Below are positions 1 through 14,071 of a stretch of 64,000 nucleotides of DNA, one piece after another (positions within the stretch are counted from its first letter, which is position 1; the number at the start of each line of letters is the position of its first letter). Source of the DNA: Hippophae tibetana (lineage: Eukaryota; Streptophyta; Magnoliopsida; Rosales; Elaeagnaceae); NCBI GenBank assembly GCA_037013495.1, contig CM072805.1:21726669-21790668 (forward strand), given 5' to 3'. The notes under the pieces are model-generated. The model saw nothing but the letters and a program-made list of their open reading frames with translations, ran no database searches and was not told the DNA's origin. Position numbers and translations under genes: made by a program.

Positions 1-326
1 ATAACACGGGACACAATAAAGATGTAAATTGAGTTATATATTTCATCTCATATATCATGTGTATTTTTAATGAACTTATGTTATAATATTGTTTTTATTT
101 TATTTAAATACTATTTCATATCTCATACCATTTAAATCATAGTCATACTGTGTTTAACTTTAAACATAAATTATATCAGTTTTCTTATTAAATTTTCACG
201 TTATAAATAACGATGTATCATTATTTTCAATAATTTTTGTATTTTTATTTGTGTTATTTAGACTCATTTGTTAAGAATGAGATATTGAAATTAATATAAT
301 CTCATATCATGAAAAATTAAGTGAAA

Positions 327-387
327 GATGTGATAGGTTATATCTTGTTAAAAGTTGTTGGTCACTAACTTTTCTAAAAGGTTAAGT
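327..387 (+). repeat. Near-invariant monomer core (example, monomer 1)
   Basis: This stretch, containing GTTAAAAGTTGTTGGTCACT and CTAAAAGGTTAAG, changes little across all 81 monomers. The usual variation is GATAGG against GAAAGA at its start and CACTAAC against CACTAAG. Subfamily-specific variants lie on both sides of it, and several chimeric monomers switch type in or next to it. It could be a protein-binding or structural element, or simply the preferred exchange region. Confidence 0.75.
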
Positions 388-649
388 GAGTGAGTTAATG
401 GTTAATATTTTTTTATACGTTCAATTACTCCTTATAAATGATGGCATTATACACCATAAATGCGAGATACGTGTAATTTAACAATTAGGATTATTGGGTC
501 TTAAAAATAAGATTTTCAACTTTGATATCATCTTTATACCTCTAAGTCATAATAATATGAATAGATAAAAAATTGACAAGCCACAATAACCCGATAATAA
601 ATTGTCAAATACGTCAGAAGTTGCGGAAACAAATCAATTTATATATATA

Positions 650-856
650 TATATCATGTGTGTTTAATGGAAAGGTTTTGGTGAAGATGGAATCTTTGGA
701 GCAACTTTATCAAATGGTGGCATGTTTTGAAGACTATTTTCTTCAATCAAGTTCTAGTATCCGAAATATGGGTGATAATTTATCATAACACGGGACACAA
801 TAAAGATATAAATTGAGTTATATATTTCATCTCATATATCATGTGTGTTTTTAATG
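650..856 (+). repeat. Internal direct repeat TATATCATGTGTGTTT...AATG flanking the tail segment (example, monomers 1/2)
   Basis: TATATCATGTGTGTTTAATG at 650-669 is repeated as TATATCATGTGTG plus TTTTTAATG at 835-856, 185 bp apart. The pair recurs at each monomer junction in the CATGTG-type monomers, with CATATG and CATGTC variants in others. The enclosed segment is the relatively G+C-rich tail plus the leader. The pair could be an old internal duplication or traces of an insertion in the ancestral monomer; the sequence alone cannot decide. Confidence 0.6.
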
Positions 857-2202
857 AACTTATGTTATAATATTGTCTTTATTTTATTTAAATACTATTT
901 CATATCTCATACCATTTAAATTATTGTCATAATGTGTTTAACTTTAAACATAAATTATATCATTTTTCTTATTAAATTTTCACATTATAAATAACCATGT
1001 ATCATTATTTTCAATAATTTTTGTATTTTTATTTGTGTTATTTAGACTCATTTGTTAAGAATGAGATATTGAAATTAATATAATCTCATATCATGAAAAA
1101 TTAAGTGAAAGATGTGATAGGTTATATCTTGTTAAAAGTTGTTGGTCACTAACTTTTCTAAAAGGTTAAGTGAGTGAGTGAAAGGTTAATATTTTTTTGT
1201 ACATTCAATTACTCCTTACAAATGTTGGCATTATACACCATAAATGCCATATACTTGTAATTTAACAATTAGAATTATTGGGTCTTAAAAATAAGATTTT
1301 CAACTTTGATATCATCTTTATACATCAAAGTCATAATAATATAAATAGATAAATTATTGACAAGCCACTATAGCCCGATAATAAATTGTCAAATACGTCA
1401 TAAGTTGCGAACACAAATCAATTTATATATATATATCATGTGTGTTTAATGAAAAAGTTTTGCTGAAAATGTAATCTTTGGAGCAACTTTATCCAATGGT
1501 GGCATGTTTTGAAGACTATTTTCTTCAATCAAGCTGTATTATCCGAAATATAGGTGATAATTTATCATAACACGGGACACAATAAAGATGTAAATTGAGT
1601 TATATACTTCATCTCATATATCATGTGTATTTTTAATGAACTTATGTTATAATATTGTTTTTATTTTATTTAAATACTATTTCATATCTCATACCATTTA
1701 AATCATAGTCATACTGTGTTTAACTTTAAACATAAATTATATCATTTTTCTTATTAAATTTTCACATTATAAATAACGATGTATCATTATTTTCAATATT
1801 TTTTGTATTTTTATTTGTCTTATTTAGACTCATTTGTTAAAAATGAGATATTCCAATTAATATAATCTCATATCATGAAAAATTAAGTGAAAGAAGTGAT
1901 AGGTTATATCTTGTTAAAAGTTGTTGGTCGCTAACTTTTCTAAAAGGTTAAGTGAGTTAGTTAATGGTTAATATTTTTTTATACATTCAATTACTTCTTA
2001 CAAATGTTGACATTATACACCATAAATGCCAGATATTTGTAATTTTACAATTAGGATTATTGGGTCTTAAAAATAAGATTTTCAACTTTGATATCATCTT
2101 TATACCACTAAGTCATAATAATGTGAATAAATAAAATATTGACAAGCCACTATACCCTGATAATAAATTGTCAAATACGTCATAAGTTGCGAACACAAAT
2201 CA

Positions 2203-2205
<3 letters not shown>

Positions 2206-2240
<35 letters not shown>
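2206..2240. repeat. (TA)n microsatellite, 35 bp, monomer 3
   Basis: A pure TA run lies at the standard position in the monomer, just before CATGTGTGTTTAATGG. It lengthens monomer 3 to 804 bp. Confidence 0.95.
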
Positions 2241-2242
<2 letters not shown>

Positions 2243-4721
2243 TGTGTGTTTAATGGAAAAGTTTTCGTGAAGATGGAATCTTTGGAGCAACTTTATCCAA
2301 TGGTGGCATGTTTTGAAGACTATTTTCTTCAATCAAGCTCTAGTATCCGAAATGTGGGTGATAATTTATCATAACACGGGTCACAATAAAGATGTAAATT
2401 GAGTTATATATTTCATCTCATATATCATTTGTGTTTTTAATGAACTTATGTTATAATATGTTTTTTATTTTATTTAAATACTATTTCATATCTCATACCT
2501 TTTAAATTATAGTCATAATGTGTTTAACTTTAAACATAAATTATATTATTTTTCTTATAAAATTTCACATTATAAATAACCAGGTATCATTATTTTCAAT
2601 ATTTATTGTATTTTTATTTGTCTTATTTAGACTCATTTGTTAAAAATGAGATATTCCAATTAATATAATTTCGTATCATGAAAAATTAAGTGAAAGATGT
2701 GATAGGTTATATCTTGTTAAAAGTTGTTGGTTACTAAATTTTCTAAAAGGTTAAGGCAGTGAGTGAAAGGTTAATATTTTTTTGTACATTCAATTACTCC
2801 TTACAAATGTTGGCATTATACACCATAAATGCCATATACTTGTAATTTAACAATTAGAATTATTGGGTCTTAAAAATAAGATTTTCAACTTTGATATCAT
2901 CTTTATACATCAAAGTCATAATAATGTAAATAGATAAATTATTGACAAGCCACTATAGCCCGATAATAAATTGTCAAATACGTCATAAGTTGCGAACACA
3001 AATCAATTTATATATATATATCATGTGTGTTTAATGAAAACGTTTTGGTGAAAATGGAATCTTTGGAGCAACTTTATCAAATGGTGGCATGTTTTGAAGA
3101 CTATTTTCTTCAATCAAGCTCTATTTTCCGAAATATAGGTGATAATTTATCATAACACGGGACACAATAAAGATGTAAATTGAGTTATATATTTCATCTC
3201 ATATATCATGTGTATTTTTAATGAACTTATGTTATAATATTGTTTTTATTTTATTTAAATACTACTTCCTATCTCATACCAATGAAATTATAGTCATAAT
3301 GTGTTTAACTTTAAACATAAATTATATTATTTTTCCTATTAAACTTTCACATTATAAATAACGATGTATCATTATTTTCAATATTTTTTGTATTTTTATT
3401 TGTCTTATTTAGACTTATTTGTTTAAAATGAGATATTCCAATTAATATAATCTCATATCATGAAAAATTAAGTGAAAGGTGTGATAGGTTATATCTTGTT
3501 AAAAGTTGTTGGTCACTAAATTTTCTAAAAGGTTAAGGCAGTGAGTGGTTGGTTAATATTTTTTTGTACATTCAATTACTCTTTACAAATGTTGGCATTA
3601 TACACCATAAATGCCAGATACTTGTAATTTAACAATTAGGATTATTGGGTCTTAAAAATAAGATTTTTAACTTTGATATCATCTTTATACCTCTAAGTCA
3701 TAATAATATGAATAGATAAAAAATTGACAAGCCACAATAACCCGATAATAAATTGTCAAATACGTCAGAAGTTGCGGAAAAAAATCAATTTATATATATA
3801 TATATATCATGTGTGTTTAATGGAAAGGTTTTGGTGAAGATGGAATCTTTGGAGCAACTTTATCCAATGGTGGCATGTTTTGAAGACTATTTTCTTCAAT
3901 CAAGTTCTAGTATCCGAAATATGGTTGATAATTTATCATAACACGGGACACAATAAAGATATAAATTGAGTTATATATTTCATCTCATATATCATGTGTG
4001 TTTTTAATGAACTTATGTTATTATATTGTTTTTATTTTATTTAAATTCTATTTCATATCTCATACCATTTAAATTATAGTCATACTGTGTTTAACTTTAA
4101 ACATAAATTATATCATTTTTCTTATTAAATTTTCACATTATAAATAACGATGTATCATTATTTTCAATATTTTTTGTATATTTATTTGTCTTATTTAGAC
4201 TCATTTGTTAAAAATGAGATATTCCAATTAATATAATCTCATATCATGAAAAATTAAGTGAAAGAAGTGATAGGTTATATCTTGTTAAAAGTTGTTGGTC
4301 GCTAACTTTTCTAAAAGGTTAAGTGAGTTAGTTAATGGTTAATATTTTTTTATACATTCAATTACTTCTTACAAATGTTGACATTATACACCATAAATGC
4401 CAGATATTTGTAATTTTACAATTAGGATTATTGGGTCTTAAAAATAAGATTTTCAACTTTGATATCATCTTTATACCACTAAGTCATAATAATGTGAATA
4501 GATAAAATATTGACAAGCCACTATAACCCGATAATAAATTGTCAAATACGTCATAAGTTGCGAAAACAAATGAATTTATATATATATATATCATGTGTGT
4601 TTAATGGAAAAGTTTTCGTGAAGATGGAATGTTTGGAGCAACTTTATCCAATGGTGGCATGTTTTGAAGACTATTTTCTTCAATCAAGCTCTAGTATCCG
4701 AAATGTGGGTGATAATTTATC

Positions 4722-6233
4722 ATAACACGGGTCACAATAAAGATGTAAATTGAGTTATATATTTCATCTCATATATCATTTGTGTTTTTAATGAACTTAT
4801 GTTATAATATGTTTTTTATTTTATTTAAATACTATTTCATATCTCATACCTTTTAAATTATAGTCATAATGTGTTTAACTTTAAACATAAATTATATTAT
4901 TTTTCTTATAAAATTTCACATTATAAATAACCAGGTATCATTATTTTCAATATTTATTGTATTTTTATTTGTCTTATTTAGACTCTTTTGTTAAAAATGA
5001 GATATTCCAATTAATATAATTTCATATCATGAAAATTAATTGAAAGATGTGATAGGTTATATCTTGTTAAAAGTTGTTGGTTACTAAATTTTCTAAAAGG
5101 TTAAGGCAGTGAGTGAAAGGTTAATATTTTTTTGTACATTCAATTACTCCTTACAAATGTTGGCATTATACACCATAAATGCCATATACTTGTAATTTAA
5201 CAATTAGAATTATTGGGTCTTAAAAATAAGATTTTCAACTTTGATATCATCTTTATACATCAAAGTCATAATAATGTAAATAGATAAATTATTGACAAGC
5301 CACTATAACCAGATAATAAATTGTCAAATACGTCATAACATATATAGCATGTGTGTTTAATGGAAAAGTTTTGTTGAAGATGGAATCTTTGGATCAACTT
5401 TATCCAATGGTGGCATGTTTTGAAGACTATTTTCTTCAATCAAGCTCTATTATCCGAAATATGGGTGATAATTTATCATAACACGGGACACAATAAAGAT
5501 GTAAATTGATTTATATATTTCATCTCATATATCATGTGTGTTTTTATTGAACTTATGTTATAATAATTTTTTATTTTATTTAAATACTATTTCATATCTC
5601 ATACCATTTAAATTATAGTCATAATGTGTTTAACTTAAAACATAAATTATATCATTTTCCTTATTAAACTTTCACATTTTAAATAACAATGTATCATTAT
5701 TTTCAATATTTTTTGTATTTTTATTTGTCTTATTCGGCTCATTTGTTAAAAATGAGATATTCCAATTAATATAATCTCATATCATGAAAAATTAAGTGAA
5801 AGATGTGATAGGTTATATCTTGTTAAAAGTTGTTGGTGACTAACTTTTCTAAAAGGTTAAGTGAGTGAGTCAATGGTTAATATTTTTTTATACATTCAAT
5901 TACTCCTTCCAAATGTTGGCATTATACACCATAAATGCTAGATACTTGTAATTTAACAATTAGGATTATTGGGTCTTAAAAATAAGATTTTCAACTTTGA
6001 TATCATCTTTATACCTCTAAGTCATAATAATGTGAATAGATAAAAAATTGACAAGCCACTATAACCCGATAATAAATTGTCAAATACGTCATAATATATA
6101 TATCATGTGTGTTTAATGGAAAAGTTTTGTTGAAGATGGAATCTTTGGAGCAACTTTATCCAATGGTGGCATGTTTTGAAGACTATTTTCTTCAATCAAG
6201 CTCTATTATCCGAAATATAGGTGATAATTTATC
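4722..6233 (+). repeat. Two short monomers (7 and 8, 756 bp each) sharing a ~24 bp deletion
   Basis: Both monomers go directly from TACGTCATAA into a short TA run (near 5337 and 6093). The usual GTTGCGAACACAAATCAATT segment before the microsatellite is missing. They are the shortest monomers in the window. The shared, adjacent deletion indicates that the altered end was copied from one to the other, by unequal exchange or conversion. Sequence on either side is ordinary for the family. Confidence 0.85.
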
Positions 6234-7643
6234 ATAACACGGGACACAATAAAGATGTAAATTGAGTTATATATTTCATCTCATATATCATGTGTATTTT
6301 TAATGAACTTATGTTATAATATTGTTTTAATTTTATTTAAATACTATTTCCTATCTCAAAGCAATGAAATTATAGTCATAATGTGTTTAACTTTAAACCT
6401 AAATTATATTATTTTTCCTATTAAACTTTCACATTATAAATAACCATGTATTATTATTTTCAATATTTTTTGTATTTTTATTTGTCTTATTTAGACTTAT
6501 TTGTTTAAAATGAGATATTCCAATTAATATAATCTCATATCATGAAAAATTAAGTGAAAGATGTGATAGGTTATATCTTGTTAAAAGTTGTTGTTCACTA
6601 AATATTCTAAAAGGTTAAGGCAGTGAGTGGTTGGTTAATATTTTTTTGTACATTCAATTACTCTTTACAAATGTTGGCATTATACACCTAAATGCCAGAT
6701 ACTTGTAATTTAACAATTAGGATTATTGGGTCTTAAAAATATGATTTTCAACTTTGATATCATCTTTATACATCTAAGTCATAATAATATGAATAGGTAA
6801 AAAATTGACGAGCCATTATAACGTGATAAAAAATTATCAAATACGTTATAAGTTGCGAACACAAATCAATTTATATATTTATATATATATATATCATGTG
6901 TGTTTAATGGAAAAGTTTTTGGTAAAGATGGAATCTTTGGAGCAACTTTATCCAATGGTGGCATCTTTTAAAGACTATTTTCTTCAATCAAGCTCTCGTA
7001 TCCAAAATATGGGTGATAATTTATCATAACACGGGACACAATAAAGATGTAAATTGAGTTATATATTTCACCTCATATATTTTGTGTGTTTTTAATGAAC
7101 TTATGTTAGAATAATTTTTTATTTTATTTAAATACTATTTCATATATAATACCTTTTAAATTATAGTCATAATGTGTTTAACTTTAAACAAAAATTATAT
7201 CATTTTTCTTATTAAACTTTCACATTATAAATAACCATGTATCATTATTTTCAATATTTTTTGTATTTTTATTTGTCTTATTTACTCTCATTTGTTAAAA
7301 ATGAGATATTCCAATTAATATAATCTCATATCATCAAAAATTAAGTGAAAGATGTGATAGGTTATATCTTGTTAAAAGTTGTTGGTAACTAACTTTTCTA
7401 AAAGGTTAAGTTAGTGAGTGAATAGTTAATATTTTTTTGTGCATTCAATAACTCCTTAAAAATGTTGGCATTATACACCATAAATGCGAGATACTTGTAA
7501 TTTAACATTAGGATTATTAGGTCTTAAAAATAAGATTTTCAACTTTGATATCATCTTTATACGCATAAGTCATAAAAAATTGACAAGCCACTATAACCCG
7601 ATAATCAATTGTCAAATACGTCAAAAGTTGCGAACACAAATCA

Positions 7644-7646
<3 letters not shown>

Positions 7647-7677
<31 letters not shown>

Positions 7678-7687
7678 ATATCTATAT
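7647..7687. repeat. (TA)n with TATC interruptions, monomer 10
   Basis: A 29 bp pure TA run is followed by two TATC-like units before CATGTGTG. The same CTATATCATG ending is found only in monomer 54, which links the two monomers. Confidence 0.9.
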
Positions 7688-9238
7688 CATGTGTGTTTAA
7701 TGGAAAAGTTTTGGTGAAGATGGAATCTTTGGAGCAACTTTATCCAATGGTGGCATGTTTTGAAGACTATTTTCTTCAATCAAGCTCTAGTATCCGAAAT
7801 ATGGGTGATAATTTATCATAACACGGGACACAATAAAGATGTAAATTGAGTTATATATTTCATCTCATATATCATGTGTGTTTTTATTGAACTTATGTTA
7901 TAATATTTTTTTATTTTATTTAAATACTATTTCAAATCTCATACCATTTAAATTATAGTCATAATGTGTTTAACTTTAAACATAAATTATATCATTTTTC
8001 TTATTAAACTTTCACATTATAAATAAGAATGTATCATTATTTTCAATATTTTTTGTATTTTTATTTGTCTTATTAGGCTCATTTGTTAAAAATGAGATAT
8101 TCCAATTAATATAATATCATATCATGTAAAATTAAGTGAAAGATGTGATAGCTTATATCTTGTTAAAAGTTGTTGGTCACTAACTTTTCCAAAAGGTTAA
8201 GTCAGTGAGTGAATGGTTAATATTTTTTTGTACATTCAATTACTTCTTACAAATGTTGGCATTATACACCATAAATGCTAGATACTTGTAATTTAACAAT
8301 TAGGATTATTGGGGATTAAAAATAAGATTTTCAACTTTGATATCATCTTTATACCTCTAAGTCATAATAATGTGAATAGATAAAAAATTGACAAGCCATT
8401 ATAACCCGATAATAAATTATCAAATACGTCATAAGTTGCGAATACAAATCAATTTATATATTTATATATATATCATGTGTGTTTAATGGAAAACTTTTGG
8501 TGAAGATGGAATCTTTTGAGAAACTTTATCCAATGGTGGCATGTTTTAAAGGCTATTTTCTTCAATCAAGCTCTAGTATCCGAAATATGGGTGATAATTT
8601 ATCATAACACGGGACACAATAAAGATGTAAATTAAGTTATATTTTTCATCTCATATATCATGTGTGTTTTTAATGAACTTATGTTGTAATAATGTTTTAA
8701 TTTATTTAGATACTATTTCATATCTCATAGCATTTTAATTATATGCATAATGTGTTTAATTTTAAATACAAATTATATCATTTTTCTTATTAAACTTTCA
8801 CTTTATAAATAACCATGTATCATTATTTTCAATATTTTTTGTATTTTTATTTGTGTTATTTAGACTCATTTGTTAAAAATGAGATATTCCAATTAATATA
8901 ATCTCATATCATGAAAAATTAAGTGAAAGATGTGATAGGTTATATCTTGTTAAAAGTTGTTGGTCACTAACTTTTCTAAAAGGTTAAGTGAGTGAGTGAA
9001 TGGTTAATATTTTTTTATACATTCAATTACTCCTTACAAATGTTGACACTATACACCATAAATGCGAGATACTTGTAATTTAACAATTAGAATTATGGGG
9101 CTTAAAAATAAGATTTTCAACTTTCATATCATCTTTATACCTCTAAGTAATAATAATGTGAATAGATAAAAAAATTGACAAGGCACTATAACCCGATAAT
9201 AAATTGTCAAATACGTCAAAAGTTGGGAACCCAAATCA

Positions 9239-9241
<3 letters not shown>

Positions 9242-9320
<79 letters not shown>
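9242..9320. repeat. (TA)n microsatellite, 79 bp, monomer 12
   Basis: This is one of the longest pure TA runs in the window. It makes monomer 12 847 bp long. The other positions of the monomer are of ordinary length, so the excess is entirely microsatellite expansion. Confidence 0.95.
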
Positions 9321-9322
<2 letters not shown>

Positions 9323-10082
9323 TATGTGTTTAATGGAAACGTTTTGGTGAAGATGGAATCTTTGGAGTAACTTTATCCAATGGTGGCATGTTTTGAAGAC
9401 TATTTTCTTCAATCAAGCTCTAGTATCCGAAATATGGGTGATAATTTCTCATAACACGGGACACAATAAAGATGTAAATTGAGTTATATATTTCATCTCA
9501 TATATGTGTGTTTTTATTAAACTTATGTTATAATAATTTTTTATTTTATTTAAATACTATTTCATACCTCATAGCATTTTAATTATATCTATAATGTGTT
9601 TAATTTTAAATATAAATTATATCATTTTTCTTATTAAACTTTCACCTTATAAATAACCATGTATCATTATTTTCAATTTATTTTGTATTTTTATTTGTCT
9701 TATTTAGACTCATTTGTTTAAAATGAGATATTCCAATTAATATAATCTCATATCATGAAAAATTAAGTGAAAGATGTGATAGGTTATATGTTGTTAAAAG
9801 TGGTTGGTAACTAACTTTTTTAAAAGGTTAAGTGAGTGAATGAATGGTTAATATTTTTCTGTACATTCAATTACTCCTTACAAATGTTGGCATTATACAC
9901 CATAAATGCTAGATACTTGTAATTTAACAATTAGGATTATTGGGTCTTAAAAATCAGATTTTCAACTTTGATATCATCTTTATACCTCTAAGTCATAATA
10001 ATGTGAATAGATAAAAAATTGACAAGCCAATATAACCCCATAATAAATTGTCAAATACGTCTTAAGTTGCGAACACAAATCA

Positions 10083-10095
10083 ATATATATATATA

Positions 10096-10132
<37 letters not shown>
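10083..10132. repeat. (TA)n with an internal GTG interruption, 50 bp, monomer 13
   Basis: Two TA runs are separated by GTGTA near 10101. The sister copy in monomer 20 (15626-15664) is uninterrupted, so the change arose after that duplication or was lost in one copy. Confidence 0.9.
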
Positions 10133-10134
<2 letters not shown>

Positions 10135-12461
10135 TGTGTGCTTAATGGAAAAGTTTTGTTGAAGATGGAATCTTTGGAGTAAATTTATGCAATGGTGGCA
10201 TGTTTTGAAGACTATTTTCTTCAATGAAGTTCTAATATCCGAAATATGGGTGATAATTTATCATAACACGGGACACAATAAAGATGTAAATTGAGTTATA
10301 TATTTCATCTCATATATCATGTGTGTTTTTATTCAAATTATGTTATAATAATTTTTATTTTATTTAAAAACTATTTCATATCTCATACCATTTAAATTAT
10401 AGTCATAATGTGTTTAATTTTAAATATAAATTATATCATTTTTCTTATTAAACTTTCACTTTATAAATAACCATGTATCATTATTTTCAATATTTTTTGT
10501 ATTTGTATTTGTGTTATTTAGACTCATTTGTTAAAAATGAGATATTCCAATTAATTTAATCTCATATCATGAAATATTAAGTGAAAGATTTGATAGGTTA
10601 TATCTTGTTAAAATTTGTTGGTCACTAACGTTTCTAAAAGGTTAAGTGAGTGAGTGAATGGTTAATATTTTTTTATACATTCAATTACTCCTTACAAATG
10701 TTGACATTATACACCATAAATGCTAGATACTTGTAATTTAGCAATTAGAATTATTGGGTCTTAAAAATAAGATTTTCAACTTTGATATCATCTTTATACA
10801 TCTAAGTCATAATAATGTGAATAGATAAAATATTGACAAGCCACTATAATTTGATAATAAATTGTCAAATACATAATAAGTTGTGAACACGTTCAATTCA
10901 TATATATATATATCATGTGTGTTTAATGGAAAAGATTTGGTGAAGATGGAATCTTTGGAGCAACTTTATCCAATGGTGGCATGTTTTGAAGACTATTTTT
11001 TCAATCAAGCTCTAGTATCCGAAATATGGGTGATAATTAATCATAATACGGGACACAATAAAAATGTAAATTTAGTTTTATATTTCATCTCATATATCAT
11101 GTGTGTTTTTATTGAAATTATGTTATAATATTTGTTTTATTTTATTTAAATACTATTTCAAATCTCATATCATTTAAATTATAGTCATAATGTGTTTAAC
11201 TTTAAACATAAATTATATCATTTTTTTTTATTAAACTTTCACATTATAAATAAAAATGTATCATTATTTTCAATATTTTTTGTATTTTTATTTGTCTTAT
11301 TAGGCTTATTTGTTAAAAATGAGATATTGCAATTAATATAATCTCATATCATGTAAAAATAAGTGAAAGATGTGAAAGATTATATCTTGTTAAAAGTTGT
11401 TGGTCACTAACTTTTCTAAAAGGTTAAGTTAGTGTGTTAATGGTTAATATTTTTTTATACATTCAATTACTTCTTACAAATGTTGGCATTATACACCATA
11501 AATGCTAGATACTTGTAATTTAACAATTAGGATTATTGGGGATTAAAAATAAGATTTTCAACTTTGATATCATCTTTATACCTCTAAGTCATAATAATGT
11601 GAATAGATAAACAATTGACAAACCACTATAACCCGATAATAAATTGTCAAATACGTCATAAGTTGCGAACACAAATCAATTTATATATATATATCATATG
11701 TGTTTAATGGAAAAGTTTTGGTAAAGATGGAATCTTTGGAGCAACTTTATCCAATGGTGGCATGTTTTCAAGACTATTTTCTTCAATCAAGCTCTAGTAT
11801 CCGAAATATGGGTGATAATTTATCATAACACGGGACACATTAAAGATGTAAATTGAGTTATATATTTCATCTCATATATCATGTGTGTTTTTATTGAACT
11901 TATGTTATAATATTTTTTTATTTTATTTAAATACTATTTCAAATCTCATATCATTTAAATTATAGTCATAATGTGTTTAACTTTAAACATAAATTATATC
12001 ATTTTTCTTATTAAACTTTCACATTATAAATAACAATGTATCATTATTTTCAATATTTTTTGTATTTTTATTTGTCTTATTAGGCTCATTTGTTAAAAAT
12101 GAGATATTCCAATTAATATAATCTCATATCTTGTAAAATTAAGTGAAAGATGTGAAAGATTATATCTTATTAAAAGTTGTTGGTCACTAACTGTTCTAAA
12201 AGGTTAAGTCAGTGAGTTAATGGTTAATATTATTTTATACATTCAATTACTTCTTACAAATGTTGTCATTATACACCATAAATGCGAGATTCTTGTAATT
12301 TAACAATTAGGATTATTGGGGCTTAAAAATAAGATTTTCAACTTTGATATCATCTTTATACTTCTAAGTCATAATAATGTGAATAGATAAAAAATTGACA
12401 AGCCATTATAACCCGATAATAAATTATCAAATACGTCATAAGTTGAGAACACAAATCAATT

Positions 12462-12480
12462 TATATATTTATATATATAT
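12462..12480. repeat. Interrupted, length-stable TA tract (example, monomer 16)
   Basis: The form is TATATA-TTT-ATATATATAT before CATG. The same interrupted tract ends about a third of the monomers, including 11, 16, 17, 19, 23, 25, 37, 39-42, 55, 56, 58, 59, 61, 63, 66, 68, 70 and 81. It is almost always the same length; only monomers 9, 27 and 30 are longer, by 2-4 bp. Confidence 0.9.
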
Positions 12481-14033
12481 CATGTGTGTTTAATGGAACA
12501 GTTTTGGTGAAGATGGAATCTTTGGAGCAACTTTATCCAATGGTGGCATGTTTTAAAGACTATTTTCTTCAATCAAGCTCTAGTATCCGAAATATGGGTG
12601 ATAATTTATCATAACACGAGACACATTAAAGATGTAAATTGAGTTATATATTTCATCTCATATATCATGTGTGTTTTTATTGAACTTATGTTATAATATT
12701 TTTTTATTTTATTTAAATACTATTTCAAATCCCATATCATTTAAATTATAGTCATAATGTTTTTAACTTTAAACATACATTATATCATTTTTCTTATTAA
12801 ACTTTCACATTATAAATAACAATGTATCATTATTTTCAATATTTTTTGTATTTTTATTTGTCTTATTAGGCTCATTTGTTAAAAATGAGATATTCCAATT
12901 AATATAATCTCATATCATGTAAAATTAAGTGAAAGATGTAAAAGATTATATCTTGTTAAAAGTTGTTGGTCACTAACTTTTCTAAAAGGTTAAGTCAGTG
13001 AGTTAATGGTTAATATTTTTTTATACATTCAATTACTTCTTACAAATGTTGGCATTATACACCATAAATGCTAGATTCTTGTAATTTAACAATTAGGATT
13101 ATTTGTGGCTTAAAAATAAGATTTTTAACTTTGATATCATCTTTATACCGCTAAGTCATAATAATGGGAATAGATAAGAAATTGAGAAGCCATTATAACC
13201 CGATAATAAATTATCAAATACGTCATAAGTTGCGAACACAAATCAATTTATATATTTATATATATATCATGTGTGTTTAGTGGAAACGTTTTGGTGAAGA
13301 TGGAATCTTTGGAGCAACTTTATCCAATGGTGGCATGTTTTAAAGACTATTTTCTTCAATCAAGCTCTAGTATCCGAAATATGGGTGATAATTTATCATA
13401 ACACGGGACACAAATAAAGATGTAAATTGAGTTATATTTTTCATCTCATATATCATGTGTGTTTTTAATGAACTTATGTTATAATAATTTTTTATTTTAT
13501 TTAAATACTATTTCAAATCTCATACCATTTAAATTATAGTCATAATGTGTTTAACTTTAAACATAAATTATATTATTTTTCTTATTAAACTTTCACTTTA
13601 TAAATAACCATGTATCATTATTTTCAATTTATTTTGTATTTTTATTTGTCTTATATAGACACATTTGTTAAAAATGAGATATTCCAATTAATATAATCTC
13701 ATATCATGAAAAATTAAGTGAAAGATGTGATAGGTTATATCTTGTTAAAAGTTGTTGGTCACTAACGTTTCAAAAAGGTTAAGTCACTGAGTCAATGGTT
13801 AATATTTTTTTATACATTCAATTACTCCTTACAAATGTTGACACTATACACCATAAATGCCAGATACTTGTAATTTAACAATTAGAATTATTGGGTCTTA
13901 AAAATAAGATTTTCAACTTTGATATCATCTTTATACATCTAAGTCATAATACTGTGAATAGATAAAAAATTGACAAGCCAATATAACCGGTTAATAAATT
14001 GTCAAATACATCATAAGTTGCGAACACAAATCA

Positions 14034-14036
<3 letters not shown>

Positions 14037-14069
<33 letters not shown>
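14037..14069. repeat. (TA)n microsatellite, 33 bp, monomer 18
   Basis: A pure TA run at the standard position. It makes monomer 18 802 bp long. Confidence 0.95.

Positions 14070-14071
<2 letters not shown>

Larger units (their letters stand above)
1..7025 (+). repeat. Block 1: divergent monomers 1-9 with a trimer-like ~2.35 kb repeat
   Basis: All leaders here are CGGGACACAATAAAG or the near variant CGGGTCAC. Monomers 3-4 and 6-7 are close copies offset by about 2.35 kb. They share rare variants such as AAAGAAGTGATAGG, GGTCGCTAAC, GAGTTAGTTAATGG and the CGGGTCAC leader. Monomers 5 and 9 share CCTATCTCA with CAATGAAATTATAG. The 3' half of monomer 1 and the start of monomer 2 match the 5/6 junction (GTCAGAAGTTGCGG, AAAGATATAAATTGAG). 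The unit is therefore a loose three-monomer higher-order repeat with mosaic edges. Monomers look more mutually diverged here than in the 43-54 kb part. Confidence 0.8.
7026..12610 (+). repeat. Block 2: monomers 10-16, mixed transitional types
   Basis: The first interrupted TA tract (TTATATATTTATATATATAT) after monomer 9 appears here at 8453-8473, as do the first TTAGGCTC and ATGTAAAATTAAG variants, which are later typical of type B. Monomer 12 carries a 79 bp pure TA tract. Monomers 13-14 are the left copy of a duplication seen again at monomers 20-21. Monomers 15 and 16 are early type-B-like copies (TTGTCTTATTAGGC, ATTACTTCTT). No gene or non-satellite sequence is visible. Confidence 0.8.

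Noticed and set aside
573-788. Open frames of about 60-89 codons at this and some 14 other places
   Set aside because: They are the same frame through the TA tract and tail of different monomers. They appear only when TA length keeps the frame, have no recognisable domain and are best explained as by-products of the satellite.
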